From NCBI RefSeq assembly GCF_001277235.1, contig NZ_CP012266.1, positions 1,984,001 through 2,048,000 of the forward strand: 64,000 nt of DNA, in the 5' to 3' direction. Numbering within the stretch: position 1 is the first letter of the stretch; each line of letters starts with the position of its first letter. Made by a program: the position numbers and the translations under genes. The notes beneath the pieces were generated by a model that was not told where the DNA came from, did no database searches, and was given only the letters and a program-made list of their open reading frames with translations. This document shows, piece after piece, positions 8,359 through 15,928 of the stretch. The DNA is from Cronobacter dublinensis subsp. dublinensis LMG 23823 (GTDB lineage: Bacteria > Pseudomonadota > Gammaproteobacteria > Enterobacterales > Enterobacteriaceae).

Positions 8359-9279
8359 TCAGGCGCTCACCAGCGTTCCCCGCACCCGTTCGCCGGGCGC
8401 ATCGCCCGCCAGCAGCGCCACCGCCTGCCGGGCGATGTTCTCCAGCGAATACGTAATGGCTGGCACACCCTCAAGCCCGACGCCGCGGCCTGAACTCTCA
8501 AGACTAAATACCAAAACCTGCTCCGGCACCGCGAAGCGGTATTCGCGCAGCATCGCCATTGCCTCGCGCGCCTGGCTGTCGTCGGTGACCAGCAGCGCGT
8601 TAAACTTCACGCCGCTGTTGATAAGCTTTTGCAGCGCGATGCGCAACACCGGTTCGTCTTCAATAATGCGCTGGCGATGAAACGGCACCAGATGGTTTTC
8701 CGCCGCCTGACGATACCCCTCCAGGATTTCCGCCGCCGCGTCGCCCGCCGGGAAGTTAATCAGGGCGATATCGCGCCGCTGATGACTGCATAAATATTGC
8801 ACCGCCGTCTGGGCGGCAAAGAGCCAGTCAAACTGGATGCCCTGCGCCGTGGCGGCGCTCAGGCAGTCCACCAGGATAACGTCATCATCCAGTGGTGGCA
8901 GAGGGAAGCGGGCGCCGACGATCATCAGCGCGTCGCACAGGCCCGAGTCGAGTTCGGCGCGCGCACGCGTCACCTCCTGCGCCGAACTGGCAAAACGCAG
9001 CAGCAGATGTTTGCCGCGCTGGCTGAGCTGTTTTTCCAGCGCCTGCAGCCAGCAAGTGGCCTGCTGAATGTGTTCACTGGCGCAAATCACGCCGATGCAG
9101 TGTGTGGTCTGGCTGGAGAGCGACTGCGCGATGGCGTTTGGCTGGTAGTTGAGCATCTCAGCGGCGCGCAGCACCGCCAGACGGCTCTCTTCCTTCACGC
9201 CGCGATTGCCGCTCAGCACTCTCGATACGGTGGCTTTGGAGACGCGCGCCAGGCGCGCGACATCATTGATGGTGGACAT
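8359..9279 (-). CDS. LacI/GalR-family regulator of the adjacent beta-glucoside operon
   Basis: A 306-residue repressor with a LacI-type N-terminal helix-turn-helix (MSTINDVARLARVSKATVSRVLSG) and hinge helix (YQPNAIAQSLSSQTT), followed by a periplasmic-binding-like effector domain. It resembles AscG, the regulator of cryptic beta-glucoside genes, but not closely enough to name. The start is ATG 9279 with CAGGAA upstream; an in-frame TTG at 9294 overlaps that site. It is the last gene of an operon with the GH1 glucosidase and a PTS EIIC, and is the obvious candidate to bind the palindrome at 12133-12150. The inducer is probably a phosphorylated beta-glucoside. Confidence 0.85.
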   Translation of the reverse strand: MSTINDVARLARVSKATVSRVLSGNRGVKEESRLAVLRAAEMLNYQPNAIAQSLSSQTTHCIGVICASEHIQQATCWLQALEKQLSQRGKHLLLRFASSAQEVTRARAELDSGLCDALMIVGARFPLPPLDDDVILVDCLSAATAQGIQFDWLFAAQTAVQYLCSHQRRDIALINFPAGDAAAEILEGYRQAAENHLVPFHRQRIIEDEPVLRIALQKLINSGVKFNALLVTDDSQAREAMAMLREYRFAVPEQVLVFSLESSGRGVGLEGVPAITYSLENIARQAVALLAGDAPGERVRGTLVSA

Positions 9280-9297
9280 CGTGTATTCCTGCAAAGT

Positions 9298-9319
9298 GTG
9301 GCGGCGCGAAGGCCGCCAC
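9298..9319 (-). other. Intercistronic hairpin between glucosidase and regulator genes
   Basis: A perfect 8-bp stem (GTGGCGGC/GCCGCCAC) with a 6-base loop. No T-run follows on the minus strand, so it is more likely an mRNA-stabilising or expression-tuning element than a full terminator. Confidence 0.5.
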
Positions 9320-9323
9320 GCGG

Positions 9324-10709
9324 TTACTCATCAAACCCGTTCTTTGCCGCCACCTGGCGGTACCATTCACCGCTCTTTTTAATCGTGCGTTTCTGGCTTT
9401 CCAGATCGAGCGACACAAAGCCGTAGCGATTTTTGTAGGCGTTGCACCAGGACCAGTTATCGATAAAGGTCCACATATGGTAGCCCAGACAGCGGCTGCC
9501 TTCGCTAAGGCCCTTGTGCAGCCATTTCAGGTGATCGCGCACGAACTCGATGCGGTAATCGTCCTGAATCTGTCCCTCATGCTCAAAGCGCTGTTCGTTT
9601 TCCACGCCCATGCCGTTTTCCGAGATATAGCAGCGCGGGTTGCCATACTCTACACGCAGGCGGGTGAGAATGTCGTAGATGCCTTTCTCATAAATCTCCC
9701 AGCCGCGGTACGGGTTCATTTTGCGGCCCGGCATTTCATAGGCGCTAAAAAACCACTCCGGCATAAACGGGCTGTCCGGGTTGACCTGCGAATCCCGGCA
9801 CTGAATGCGACGCGGCTGATAGTAGTTGATGCCGAGCAGATCCACCACACCTGCCGCCAGCAGTTCTTTGTCGCCAGGCTGGCAGGCGGGCAGCTGATCG
9901 TGCTCGCCCAGCAGTGCGACCAGATCTTCCGGGTACGTGCCGCGCAGCGCCGGGTCAAGGAAGCTGCGGTTGAACATCAGATCGGCGATATGCGCCGCTT
10001 TGACGTCCGCCGGGTTTTGTGAGCGCGGGTAAGAGGGCGTCAGGTTAAGGATGATGCCGATTTCGCCGCCGTCGTTACGCTCGTGGTAGGCCTTCACCGC
10101 GCGGGCGTGCGCCAGCATGGTGTGATACGCAACGGTCGCCGCGCGGCGGAAATCCACCACGTTCGGGTAGTGGAAATCGTAGAGATAACCGCCTTCCACC
10201 GGCACGATCGGCTCATTAAAAGTAAACCAGTGGGTCACGCGGTCGCCGAAGAGTTCAAAACAGGTGCGCGCGTAAGCTTCAAACGCGTCAATCACCTTGC
10301 GGTTCTCAAAGCCGCCCTGTTCCTGGAGCGACAGCGGCATATCAAAGTGGAACAGATTGATAAACGGCGTGATCCCCTGGCGCAGCAGTTCGTCGATGAC
10401 CTGATTGTAGAAGGCAACTGCTTCCTCGTTCACCGCGCCGGTGCCGTCCGGGATCAGGCGCGCCCAGGAGATGGACGTACGGAACGTGTTGTGATTGAGC
10501 GCCTTCAGCAGTGCGATGTCTTCTTTCCAGTGCTGATAAAAGGTCGAGGTGTGCGCCGGGCCGACGCCGTGATGAAAGCGCTCCGGCTGCAGACGGAACC
10601 AGTGGTCCCAGGTGGTGGGCGTTTTGCCGTGGCTCAGGCTTTCGCCTTCGGTTTGCGGCGCCGAGCTGGCGCTGCCCCACCAGAATCCTTCAGGAAATGA
10701 GTAGTGCAT
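9324..10709 (-). CDS. Glycoside hydrolase family 1, 6-phospho-beta-glucosidase
   Basis: A cytoplasmic GH1 enzyme of about 461 residues that should cleave 6-phospho-beta-glucosides delivered by a PTS. The catalytic acid/base is in WFTFNEPIVP and the nucleophile in CYISENGMGVENE. The N-terminal FPEGFWWGSASSAPQTEG motif is diagnostic of GH1. The preferred start is the third of three closely spaced in-frame ATGs (10709), since AGGA within the first two codons gives good spacing; 10715 and 10721 are alternatives. It follows the EIIC gene and precedes the LacI-type regulator. It belongs to the BglA/AscB/GmuD group, but the exact sugar cannot be read from sequence. Confidence 0.92.
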   Translation of the reverse strand: MHYSFPEGFWWGSASSAPQTEGESLSHGKTPTTWDHWFRLQPERFHHGVGPAHTSTFYQHWKEDIALLKALNHNTFRTSISWARLIPDGTGAVNEEAVAFYNQVIDELLRQGITPFINLFHFDMPLSLQEQGGFENRKVIDAFEAYARTCFELFGDRVTHWFTFNEPIVPVEGGYLYDFHYPNVVDFRRAATVAYHTMLAHARAVKAYHERNDGGEIGIILNLTPSYPRSQNPADVKAAHIADLMFNRSFLDPALRGTYPEDLVALLGEHDQLPACQPGDKELLAAGVVDLLGINYYQPRRIQCRDSQVNPDSPFMPEWFFSAYEMPGRKMNPYRGWEIYEKGIYDILTRLRVEYGNPRCYISENGMGVENEQRFEHEGQIQDDYRIEFVRDHLKWLHKGLSEGSRCLGYHMWTFIDNWSWCNAYKNRYGFVSLDLESQKRTIKKSGEWYRQVAAKNGFDE

Positions 10710-10733
10710 ATCCATCCTCATAGCTCAGTCAGA

Positions 10734-10754
10734 CGCCTGCCGGTACGGCAGGCG
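10734..10754 (-). other. Intercistronic hairpin between EIIC and glucosidase genes
   Basis: A perfect 9-bp stem (CGCCTGCCG/CGGCAGGCG) with a 3-base loop lies in the short gap between the two coding regions. There is no T-run, so read-through with altered mRNA stability is likely. Confidence 0.5.
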
Positions 10755-10762
10755 GGGTAAAA

Positions 10763-12082
10763 TCAGGCATTATTAGTGACAGTGTCACTTTCAGGGGCGT
10801 TCTGGGCCGCTTCCTGTTTCTGCAAGGTGCGCTCATAGGCTTTGACAAACGGGTAGTACATCAGCGCCGACATCACCATACAGATAAGGCACATGATGAC
10901 CGGGCTAAAGGCCCAGTTGGCGGCCCATGACGCGCCGACCGGCGCAGGCGTGGTCCACGGCGTCAGCGAGACGACCTGCGCCAGCCAGCCCAGTTTGGTG
11001 GCAGTCCACGCCAGTACGGCATTGACCATCGGTACCAGGATAAACGGCAGGAAGAATATCGGGTTCATAATGACCGGCGCGCCGAACAGAATCGGCTCGT
11101 TGATGTTAAACAGGCTCGGCACAACGCCCATTTTACCGATCGTGCGCAGATGTACGGCGCGGCTGCGCAGCAGCAGGAATGCCAGCGGCAGGGTCGAACC
11201 CACGCCGCCAATCAGCAGGTAGTGGTCCCAGAAGCCCTGCAGATAGATATGCGGCAGCGCCTGACCCGCCGCGAGCGCGGCCTGGTTGGCGGAGAGATTC
11301 GCCATCCAGAACGGGTTCATGATGCCGGTGACGATGAGCGCGCCGTGGATACCGGCAAACCACAAAATCTGGCAAATCAGCACGGAAATCAGGATAGCTG
11401 GCAGTGAATCAGAGGCGGCGACCAGCGGCGAAAGCAGATGCATGATCGCCTCCGGCAGGATCATGCCGGTCGTGGATTCAATCAGCAGGTTAAGCGGGTG
11501 GAGCGTAAAGACAATTACCACCACCGGGATCAAAATTTCAAACGAACGCGCGACGCCGGTCGGCACCTCTTTCGGCAGGCGAATCGTGATGTTGTGACGC
11601 TTCAGGAAGGCATACATTTCGCTGGCGTAAATCGCCGTGATAAGCGCGGTGAAGATGCCCTGGCCGGAGAAATACTGCGTGGAGATATGACCGTCTTTAT
11701 AGGGCGCGGCCACCAGCAGAAACGCCATAAACGCCAGCAGGCCGGTCATGATTGGGTCAAGCTGGTAATGCTTGCCGAGGCTTGCGCCAATGCCGACGGA
11801 GATAAAAAACGTCATCACGCCCATGCTGAGGTTAAACGGCAGCATCAGCTGCTCGCGGTATTTTAGCGAGAGATCGAGCCAGGCGCGGCAAAAGCCTATC
11901 TGCGTGTCAGGCGAGAAGGGCGGAAAGATAAACACCAGCAGAAACGAACCAATAATCATAAACGGCAGGGCGGCGAGAAAGCCGTCCCTGATAGCCACCA
12001 CGTGACGCTGCGAACCCATCGCGCCCGCCAGCGGCGTAATTTTGTTTTCAATAACATGGACCATACTCTGGTACAGACTCAT
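10763..12082 (-). CDS. PTS EIIC component, lactose/cellobiose (beta-glucoside) family
   Basis: A 439-residue polytopic membrane permease of the CelB/ChbC/GmuC type: MGSQRHVVAIRDGFLAALPFMIIGSFLLV at the N-terminus, then GIHGALIVTGIMNPFW and FNINEPILFGAPVIMNPIFF, the classical EIIC sugar-binding motifs. It moves a beta-linked disaccharide or glucoside inward while it is phosphorylated. No EIIA or EIIB gene accompanies it, so those domains must be supplied in trans, for example from chb- or asc-like systems. It is the first gene of the operon, downstream of a perfect palindromic operator. The C-terminus is a short polar tail (KQEAAQNAPESDTVTNNA). Confidence 0.92.
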   Translation of the reverse strand: MSLYQSMVHVIENKITPLAGAMGSQRHVVAIRDGFLAALPFMIIGSFLLVFIFPPFSPDTQIGFCRAWLDLSLKYREQLMLPFNLSMGVMTFFISVGIGASLGKHYQLDPIMTGLLAFMAFLLVAAPYKDGHISTQYFSGQGIFTALITAIYASEMYAFLKRHNITIRLPKEVPTGVARSFEILIPVVVIVFTLHPLNLLIESTTGMILPEAIMHLLSPLVAASDSLPAILISVLICQILWFAGIHGALIVTGIMNPFWMANLSANQAALAAGQALPHIYLQGFWDHYLLIGGVGSTLPLAFLLLRSRAVHLRTIGKMGVVPSLFNINEPILFGAPVIMNPIFFLPFILVPMVNAVLAWTATKLGWLAQVVSLTPWTTPAPVGASWAANWAFSPVIMCLICMVMSALMYYPFVKAYERTLQKQEAAQNAPESDTVTNNA

Positions 12083-12132
12083 GAGGCGTTTCCTTTATCA
12101 GGCAAGGGGAATGGCGCTCAGTGTGAAACAAA

Positions 12133-12150
12133 ATGGAAACCGGTTTCCAT
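12133..12150. promoter_or_regulatory. LacI-family operator of the beta-glucoside operon
   Basis: ATGGAAACCGGTTTCCAT is a perfect 18-bp palindrome about 50 bases upstream of the EIIC start. It matches the form of LacI/AscG-type operators (GAAACCGGTTTC core with central CG). The likely ligand is the repressor encoded at 8359-9279. Confidence 0.8.
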
Positions 12151-12207
12151 GTGTCTGTAGCCTGATTGTCGCCGGGATCACTTTTATTGAAGGAAACGTC
12201 GTGAAAG

Positions 12208-12223
12208 CGTGAGAAATGTCACA
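12208..12223. promoter_or_regulatory. Probable CRP site for the beta-glucoside operon
   Basis: CGTGAGAAATGTCACA (TGTGA-N6-TCACG on the minus strand) matches nine of ten core CRP positions and lies about 60 bases upstream of the operator. It would provide catabolite control of a sugar operon. Confidence 0.55.
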
Positions 12224-12244
12224 AAGCGGGTAAGAGGGAGTGGC

Positions 12245-12267
12245 AAAAGCCCCGGCGTGAGCCGGGG
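12245..12267 (-). terminator. Terminator of cfa
   Basis: On the minus strand the stem CCCCGGC/GCCGGGG with a TCAC loop sits just past the cfa stop and is followed by GCTTTT. Confidence 0.75.
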
Positions 12268-12274
12268 TGAGCGC

Positions 12275-13423
12275 TTAACGGGCGACGCGCAGGCCGTTTT
12301 CCACGCCGCGGCTGAACACCACCTGCCAGAGCTGAATATCCCGTGCGCGAAACGCGCCCGCGCAGGCGTTCAGATAATAGGTGAACATCCGTTTGAACCG
12401 CTCAGAGTAGTTATCGGCGATGTCCGGCCAGGCGGCCAGAAAGCGTTCGTACCAGGCCATCAGCGTTTTATCATAATCAGCGCCGAAGTTGTGCCAGTCT
12501 TCCATGACGAAGTGCGGCTCGCTGGCGGCCGCTATCTGGCGCGCCGAGGGCAGACAGCCGTTCGGGAAGATATATTTATCAATCCACGGGTCGACATTGT
12601 TATCGGTTTTGCGCGAGCCGATGGTATGCAGCAAGAACAGCCCGTCGGGCTTAAGGTTGCGGTCGGCGACGTCAAAATAGGTGGCATAATTTTTCGGGCC
12701 GACATGCTCAAACATGCCCACCGACACAATGCGGTCGAACTGCGCGTCGAGGTCGCGGTAATCCTGTAAAAGGATAGTGACATCAAGCCCTTCGCAGCGC
12801 GCCTGCGCCATTTTTTGCTGCTCGGCGGAGATCGTCACACCGGTGACGGAAACCCCATAATGCTGCGCGGCGAACGCGGCGAGACCGCCCCAGCCGCAGC
12901 CGATATCGAGCAGCGTCATCCCGGGCTTCAGCTGCAGTTTTTCGCAGATGAGCCGCAGCTTCGCCTGCTGGGCGTCCTCCAGGTTATCGGCCTCTTTCCA
13001 GTAGCCGCACGAGTACTGCATATACGGGTCAAGAATGCGGCTGAAAAGATCGTTGCCGAGATCGTAATGCTCTTTGCCGACAATCCACGCGCGCTTTTTC
13101 GACTGCAGGTTAAAGAGGCGGGCGCCGAGAATGCGCAGCGTATCTTTAAGATGGTGGGGGAGCTGGTCTTCCAGCCCCGCGCGCAGCACTTTGGTGAAAA
13201 ACAGATCGAGACGCTCGCACTCCCACCAGCCATCCATATAGCTTTCGCCAAGACCGAGGGAGCCTTCCTGTAGCACGCGCTTAAAAAAATCGGGGTTTTT
13301 CACGTGGATGTCGGCGGGGGCGGCGCCGTTGACGGCGATCCCGGCCCGGCTGAGCAGTTCAGTTACAATACGATACCAGTGGTTATCCGGTATGCTGACT
13401 TCTTCCAGACACGATGAACTCAT
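12275..13423 (-). CDS. cfa: Cyclopropane-fatty-acyl-phospholipid synthase
   Basis: Transfers a methylene group from S-adenosylmethionine to unsaturated acyl chains of membrane phospholipids, protecting cells against acid and stationary-phase stress. The 382-residue product has the same length as E. coli Cfa. It shows the N-terminal lipid-binding part (GLGESYMDGWWE), the SAM-binding motif LLDIGCGWGGLA and the downstream VSVGMFEHVGPKNYATYF. The start is ATG 13423 (MSSSCLEEVSIPDNHWYR); further upstream in-frame codons are leader. Two promoters matching the E. coli arrangement are visible upstream, plus a SlyA box and a leader hairpin. It lies downstream of punC on the same strand. Confidence 0.97.
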   Translation of the reverse strand: MSSSCLEEVSIPDNHWYRIVTELLSRAGIAVNGAAPADIHVKNPDFFKRVLQEGSLGLGESYMDGWWECERLDLFFTKVLRAGLEDQLPHHLKDTLRILGARLFNLQSKKRAWIVGKEHYDLGNDLFSRILDPYMQYSCGYWKEADNLEDAQQAKLRLICEKLQLKPGMTLLDIGCGWGGLAAFAAQHYGVSVTGVTISAEQQKMAQARCEGLDVTILLQDYRDLDAQFDRIVSVGMFEHVGPKNYATYFDVADRNLKPDGLFLLHTIGSRKTDNNVDPWIDKYIFPNGCLPSARQIAAASEPHFVMEDWHNFGADYDKTLMAWYERFLAAWPDIADNYSERFKRMFTYYLNACAGAFRARDIQLWQVVFSRGVENGLRVAR

Positions 13424-13460
13424 AGCTTCTCCATCACTACTGTGACCAGAACCTTCAAAC

Positions 13461-13467
13461 AGCGTAG
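13461..13467 (-). promoter_or_regulatory. Proximal, sigma-S-type promoter -10 of cfa
   Basis: CTACGCT on the minus strand resembles the extended -10 of RpoS promoters (CTAYACT). It would start transcription about 30 bases before the cfa ATG, the position known for the stationary-phase cfa promoter of E. coli. Confidence 0.6.
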
Positions 13468-13572
13468 TCGCAATTTTCGGTATGTGAGAAATATCACGGA
13501 AAGGTCCGCGAGCCTGATATCCGACGTAGAACAGAGGAAGGGCGATGACCCTTGCCAGAAAAGTCATTCAAG

Positions 13573-13597
13573 AAAAACGGGAGCCAGCGGCTCCCGT
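13573..13597 (-). terminator. Intrinsic terminator-like hairpin in the punC-cfa gap
   Basis: On the minus strand ACGGGAGCC/GGCTCCCGT forms a 9-bp stem with a 3-base loop followed by five T. It may end punC transcripts, but it also lies about 36-60 bases downstream of the deduced distal cfa start point and so inside that leader. Confidence 0.8.
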
Positions 13598-13639
13598 TAC
13601 TACATAATATTTATGGTGTTTATCGTAGAGCCGCGAACC

Positions 13640-13668
13640 AGTATAGGCCTCGCAATACGATGATTCAA
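13640..13668 (-). promoter_or_regulatory. Distal sigma-70 promoter of cfa
   Basis: TTGAAT (plus 13663-13668), a 17-base spacer and TATACT (plus 13640-13645) on the minus strand. The implied start near 13633 gives a leader of about 210 bases, matching the distal cfa promoter of E. coli. Confidence 0.75.
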
Positions 13669-13678
13669 CCATTGACAG

Positions 13679-13690
13679 TTAGCAAGCTAA
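13679..13690. promoter_or_regulatory. SlyA-binding palindrome upstream of distal cfa promoter
   Basis: TTAGCAAGCTAA is identical to the SlyA consensus and to the copy at the slyA promoter (30411-30422). It ends ten bases upstream of the distal cfa -35 element and lies 32 bases past the punC stop. Confidence 0.7.
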
Positions 13691-13721
13691 TAACAAAAAC
13701 GTCATATTATCGCCTGCCTGA

Positions 13722-14885
13722 TTACCGTGCCGGGACGTGACGCCCGCGCAGCCACCAGCCAAGACCCGCCAGTAAGACCGTCGCCAGCATCACGCTGGTG
13801 GTGGAGAGCAGCGGCGTCGCAACAAGCCAGGAAACCACCAGACTCGCCACGAAGCACAGCCCCAACTGCAGGGTATTTTGCAGCGCGGCGGCGCGTCCAG
13901 TGGCCTGCGGGAACGGCAGCAGGGCGGCGGCCACCACGATCGGGTAAATCGCGCCGTTCGCCATCGCCATCAGGCAGAAGGGGATAAGCAGCGTGGTCAG
14001 CGTTACCGCGTCGCTTAAGCCCACAAGCCAGGTCGCGACCACGCTTAGCGCATAGCCCACCAGCAGCCAGGGCAGCAGCTTTTCGCCATGCCATTTTTGC
14101 AGCGCGCTGCGACAGCCGTAGCCGCCAATCAGAAAGGCGATAGTCTGCGGTACATAGCTTAAGCCTATCACCGCCGGGCTGTAGCCCATCGCGTGCAGGA
14201 TAAACGGCGAGCCGGTCAGCCACGCGAAAAAGCTGGCGGAGCAGGCGGCGTAAATAAGCACATTACCGCTGTAAGTGGACGAGCGCAGCAGCATGGCGAA
14301 GCTCAGCGGTTCGCCTTCATGGTGATTTTGCGGCGCGCCGGCAGGCAGACGCAGCGCCGGGATCATCAGCAGCAGCGTAATGGCGAACAGCACCACGAAA
14401 ATCGCCTGCCAGTCGAAATGATTGAGGATCCAGCTGCCGAGCAGCGGGGCCAGCGCCGGGGAGAGCCCGACCAGCGGCATAATAGTGGCGAAAATGCGCC
14501 GCGCCTGCTGCGCCGGGTAACGGTCTGTCACCAGCGCCTGCCAGCTGACCGCCGCCGCACAGACGCCGACCGCCTGAATAAAGCGCAGCGCCAGCAGCGC
14601 GCCGGCGCTCTCCACCCAGACCGTGCCAAGACAGCCGAGCGCGAAAATCCCGAGGCCCGCCAGTAATACCGGGCGACGGCCAAAACGATCGGAGAGCGGG
14701 CCCCAGACCAGCTGCGCCAGCGCGAAACCCGCGAGGAACAGGCTCAGGGAGGCGCTAATGGCGGACGGCGCGGTGCGCAGATCCGCTTCGATTGCCGCGA
14801 ACGCAGGCAGATACATATCGGTGGCGAGAAAACCGAGCACGCTCAGCCCGGCCAGCCAGAAAAGAAAGCCTTTTGTAGGTCGCAT
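13722..14885 (-). CDS. punC: Purine nucleoside transporter PunC (YdhC), MFS
   Basis: A 387-residue major-facilitator permease of the Bcr/CflA subgroup. Visible marks are FLATDMYLPAFAAIEADL in the first helix, the loop-2 motif GPLSDRFGRRPVLL, and about twelve hydrophobic segments. E. coli PunC imports adenosine and other purine nucleosides under control of PunR. The divergent LysR-type gene at 14996 is that regulator, separated by a 110-base gap expected to hold both promoters. The order punR-punC-cfa is as in E. coli. The transport specificity comes from the orthologue, not from motifs. Confidence 0.9.
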   Translation of the reverse strand: MRPTKGFLFWLAGLSVLGFLATDMYLPAFAAIEADLRTAPSAISASLSLFLAGFALAQLVWGPLSDRFGRRPVLLAGLGIFALGCLGTVWVESAGALLALRFIQAVGVCAAAVSWQALVTDRYPAQQARRIFATIMPLVGLSPALAPLLGSWILNHFDWQAIFVVLFAITLLLMIPALRLPAGAPQNHHEGEPLSFAMLLRSSTYSGNVLIYAACSASFFAWLTGSPFILHAMGYSPAVIGLSYVPQTIAFLIGGYGCRSALQKWHGEKLLPWLLVGYALSVVATWLVGLSDAVTLTTLLIPFCLMAMANGAIYPIVVAAALLPFPQATGRAAALQNTLQLGLCFVASLVVSWLVATPLLSTTSVMLATVLLAGLGWWLRGRHVPAR

Positions 14886-14995
14886 AATGTTTGCTCACTT
14901 CGTAATACGCGAAAGAGCCAGGAGTGTACGGAGTGCAAACCGCGTTGTGAAACGTTAATATTTGCCCTCTCCATTCAAAAATTTTGCAGGCAAAA

Positions 14996-15910
14996 ATGTG
15001 GTCTGAATATTCCCTCGAAGTGGTGGACGCGGTGGCGCGCAACGGCAGCTTCAGCGCGGCGGCGGCGGAACTTCATCGCGTGCCTTCTGCCGTCAGTTAT
15101 ACGGTGCGCCAGCTGGAAGAGTGGCTGGCGGTGTCGCTGTTCGAGCGTCGGCATCGCGACGTCGTGCTGACGCCCGCCGGCGCCTGTTTTCTGCGCGAAG
15201 GGCGTTCTGTTATCAAAAAAATGATGATCACCCGCCAGCAGTGTCAGCAGATTGCCAATGGCTGGCGCGGACAGCTCGCCATTGCGGTTGACAATATCGT
15301 GCGGCCCGAGCGCACGCGCCGCCTGGTGCTCGACTTCTACCGCCATTTCTCCGATGTCGAACTGCTGGTGTCGCAGGAGGTGTTTAACGGCGTGTGGGAC
15401 GCGCTGGCGGACGGGCGCGTGGAGCTGGCCATCGGCGCGACCCAGGCGGTGCCGGTGGGGGGCGGGCGCTTCGCGTTTCGGGATATGGGGATGCTGAGCT
15501 GGCGCTGCGTGGTGGCGAGCCATCACCCGCTGGCGCAGCACGCGGGCGCGCTCAGCGACGACAGCCTGCGCGATTACCCGTCGCTGGTGCTGGAGGACAC
15601 ATCGCGCTCGCTGCCTAAACGGATCACCTGGCTGCTTGATAATCAGCATCGCGTGGTGGTGCCGGACTGGCACTGCGCCGCCGACGCGCTGAGCGAAGGG
15701 CTGTGCATCGGCATGGTGCCGACGCATTTCGCCAAACCCTGGCTGGACCGCGGCCAGTGGCGGGCGCTGACGCTGGAAAATCCATTCCCGGACGCCGCCT
15801 GCTGCCTGACGTGGCGGCAAAGCGACGCCTCGCCCGCGCTGCGCTGGCTGCTGGATTATCTGGGGGACAGTGAAACGCTGAACAAGGAGTGGTTGCGGGA
15901 GCCAGACTGA
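14996..15910 (+). CDS. punR: LysR-type regulator PunR (YdhB), activator of punC
   Basis: A 304-residue LysR-family DNA-binding protein with an N-terminal winged helix (YSLEVVDAVARNGSFSAAAAELHRVPSAVSYTVRQLEE) and a C-terminal effector domain that follows E. coli YdhB closely (ITRQQCQQIANGWRGQLAIAVDNIVRPERTR). It activates the divergent punC in response to purine nucleosides in E. coli. The ATG at 14996 (MWSEYSLEVV) is preferred; a TTG at 14984 would add four residues. It is convergent with purR, and an inverted repeat (15896-15921) spans its stop codon. Confidence 0.9.
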   Translation: MWSEYSLEVVDAVARNGSFSAAAAELHRVPSAVSYTVRQLEEWLAVSLFERRHRDVVLTPAGACFLREGRSVIKKMMITRQQCQQIANGWRGQLAIAVDNIVRPERTRRLVLDFYRHFSDVELLVSQEVFNGVWDALADGRVELAIGATQAVPVGGGRFAFRDMGMLSWRCVVASHHPLAQHAGALSDDSLRDYPSLVLEDTSRSLPKRITWLLDNQHRVVVPDWHCAADALSEGLCIGMVPTHFAKPWLDRGQWRALTLENPFPDAACCLTWRQSDASPALRWLLDYLGDSETLNKEWLREPD

Positions 15911-15928
15911 GAGGGCTCCCGGCAGGAA

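Noticed and set aside
15896..15921. CGGGAGCC/GGCTCCCG inverted repeat over the punR stop as a terminator
   Set aside because: There is no T-run on either side, and it overlaps coding sequence; it may be incidental.
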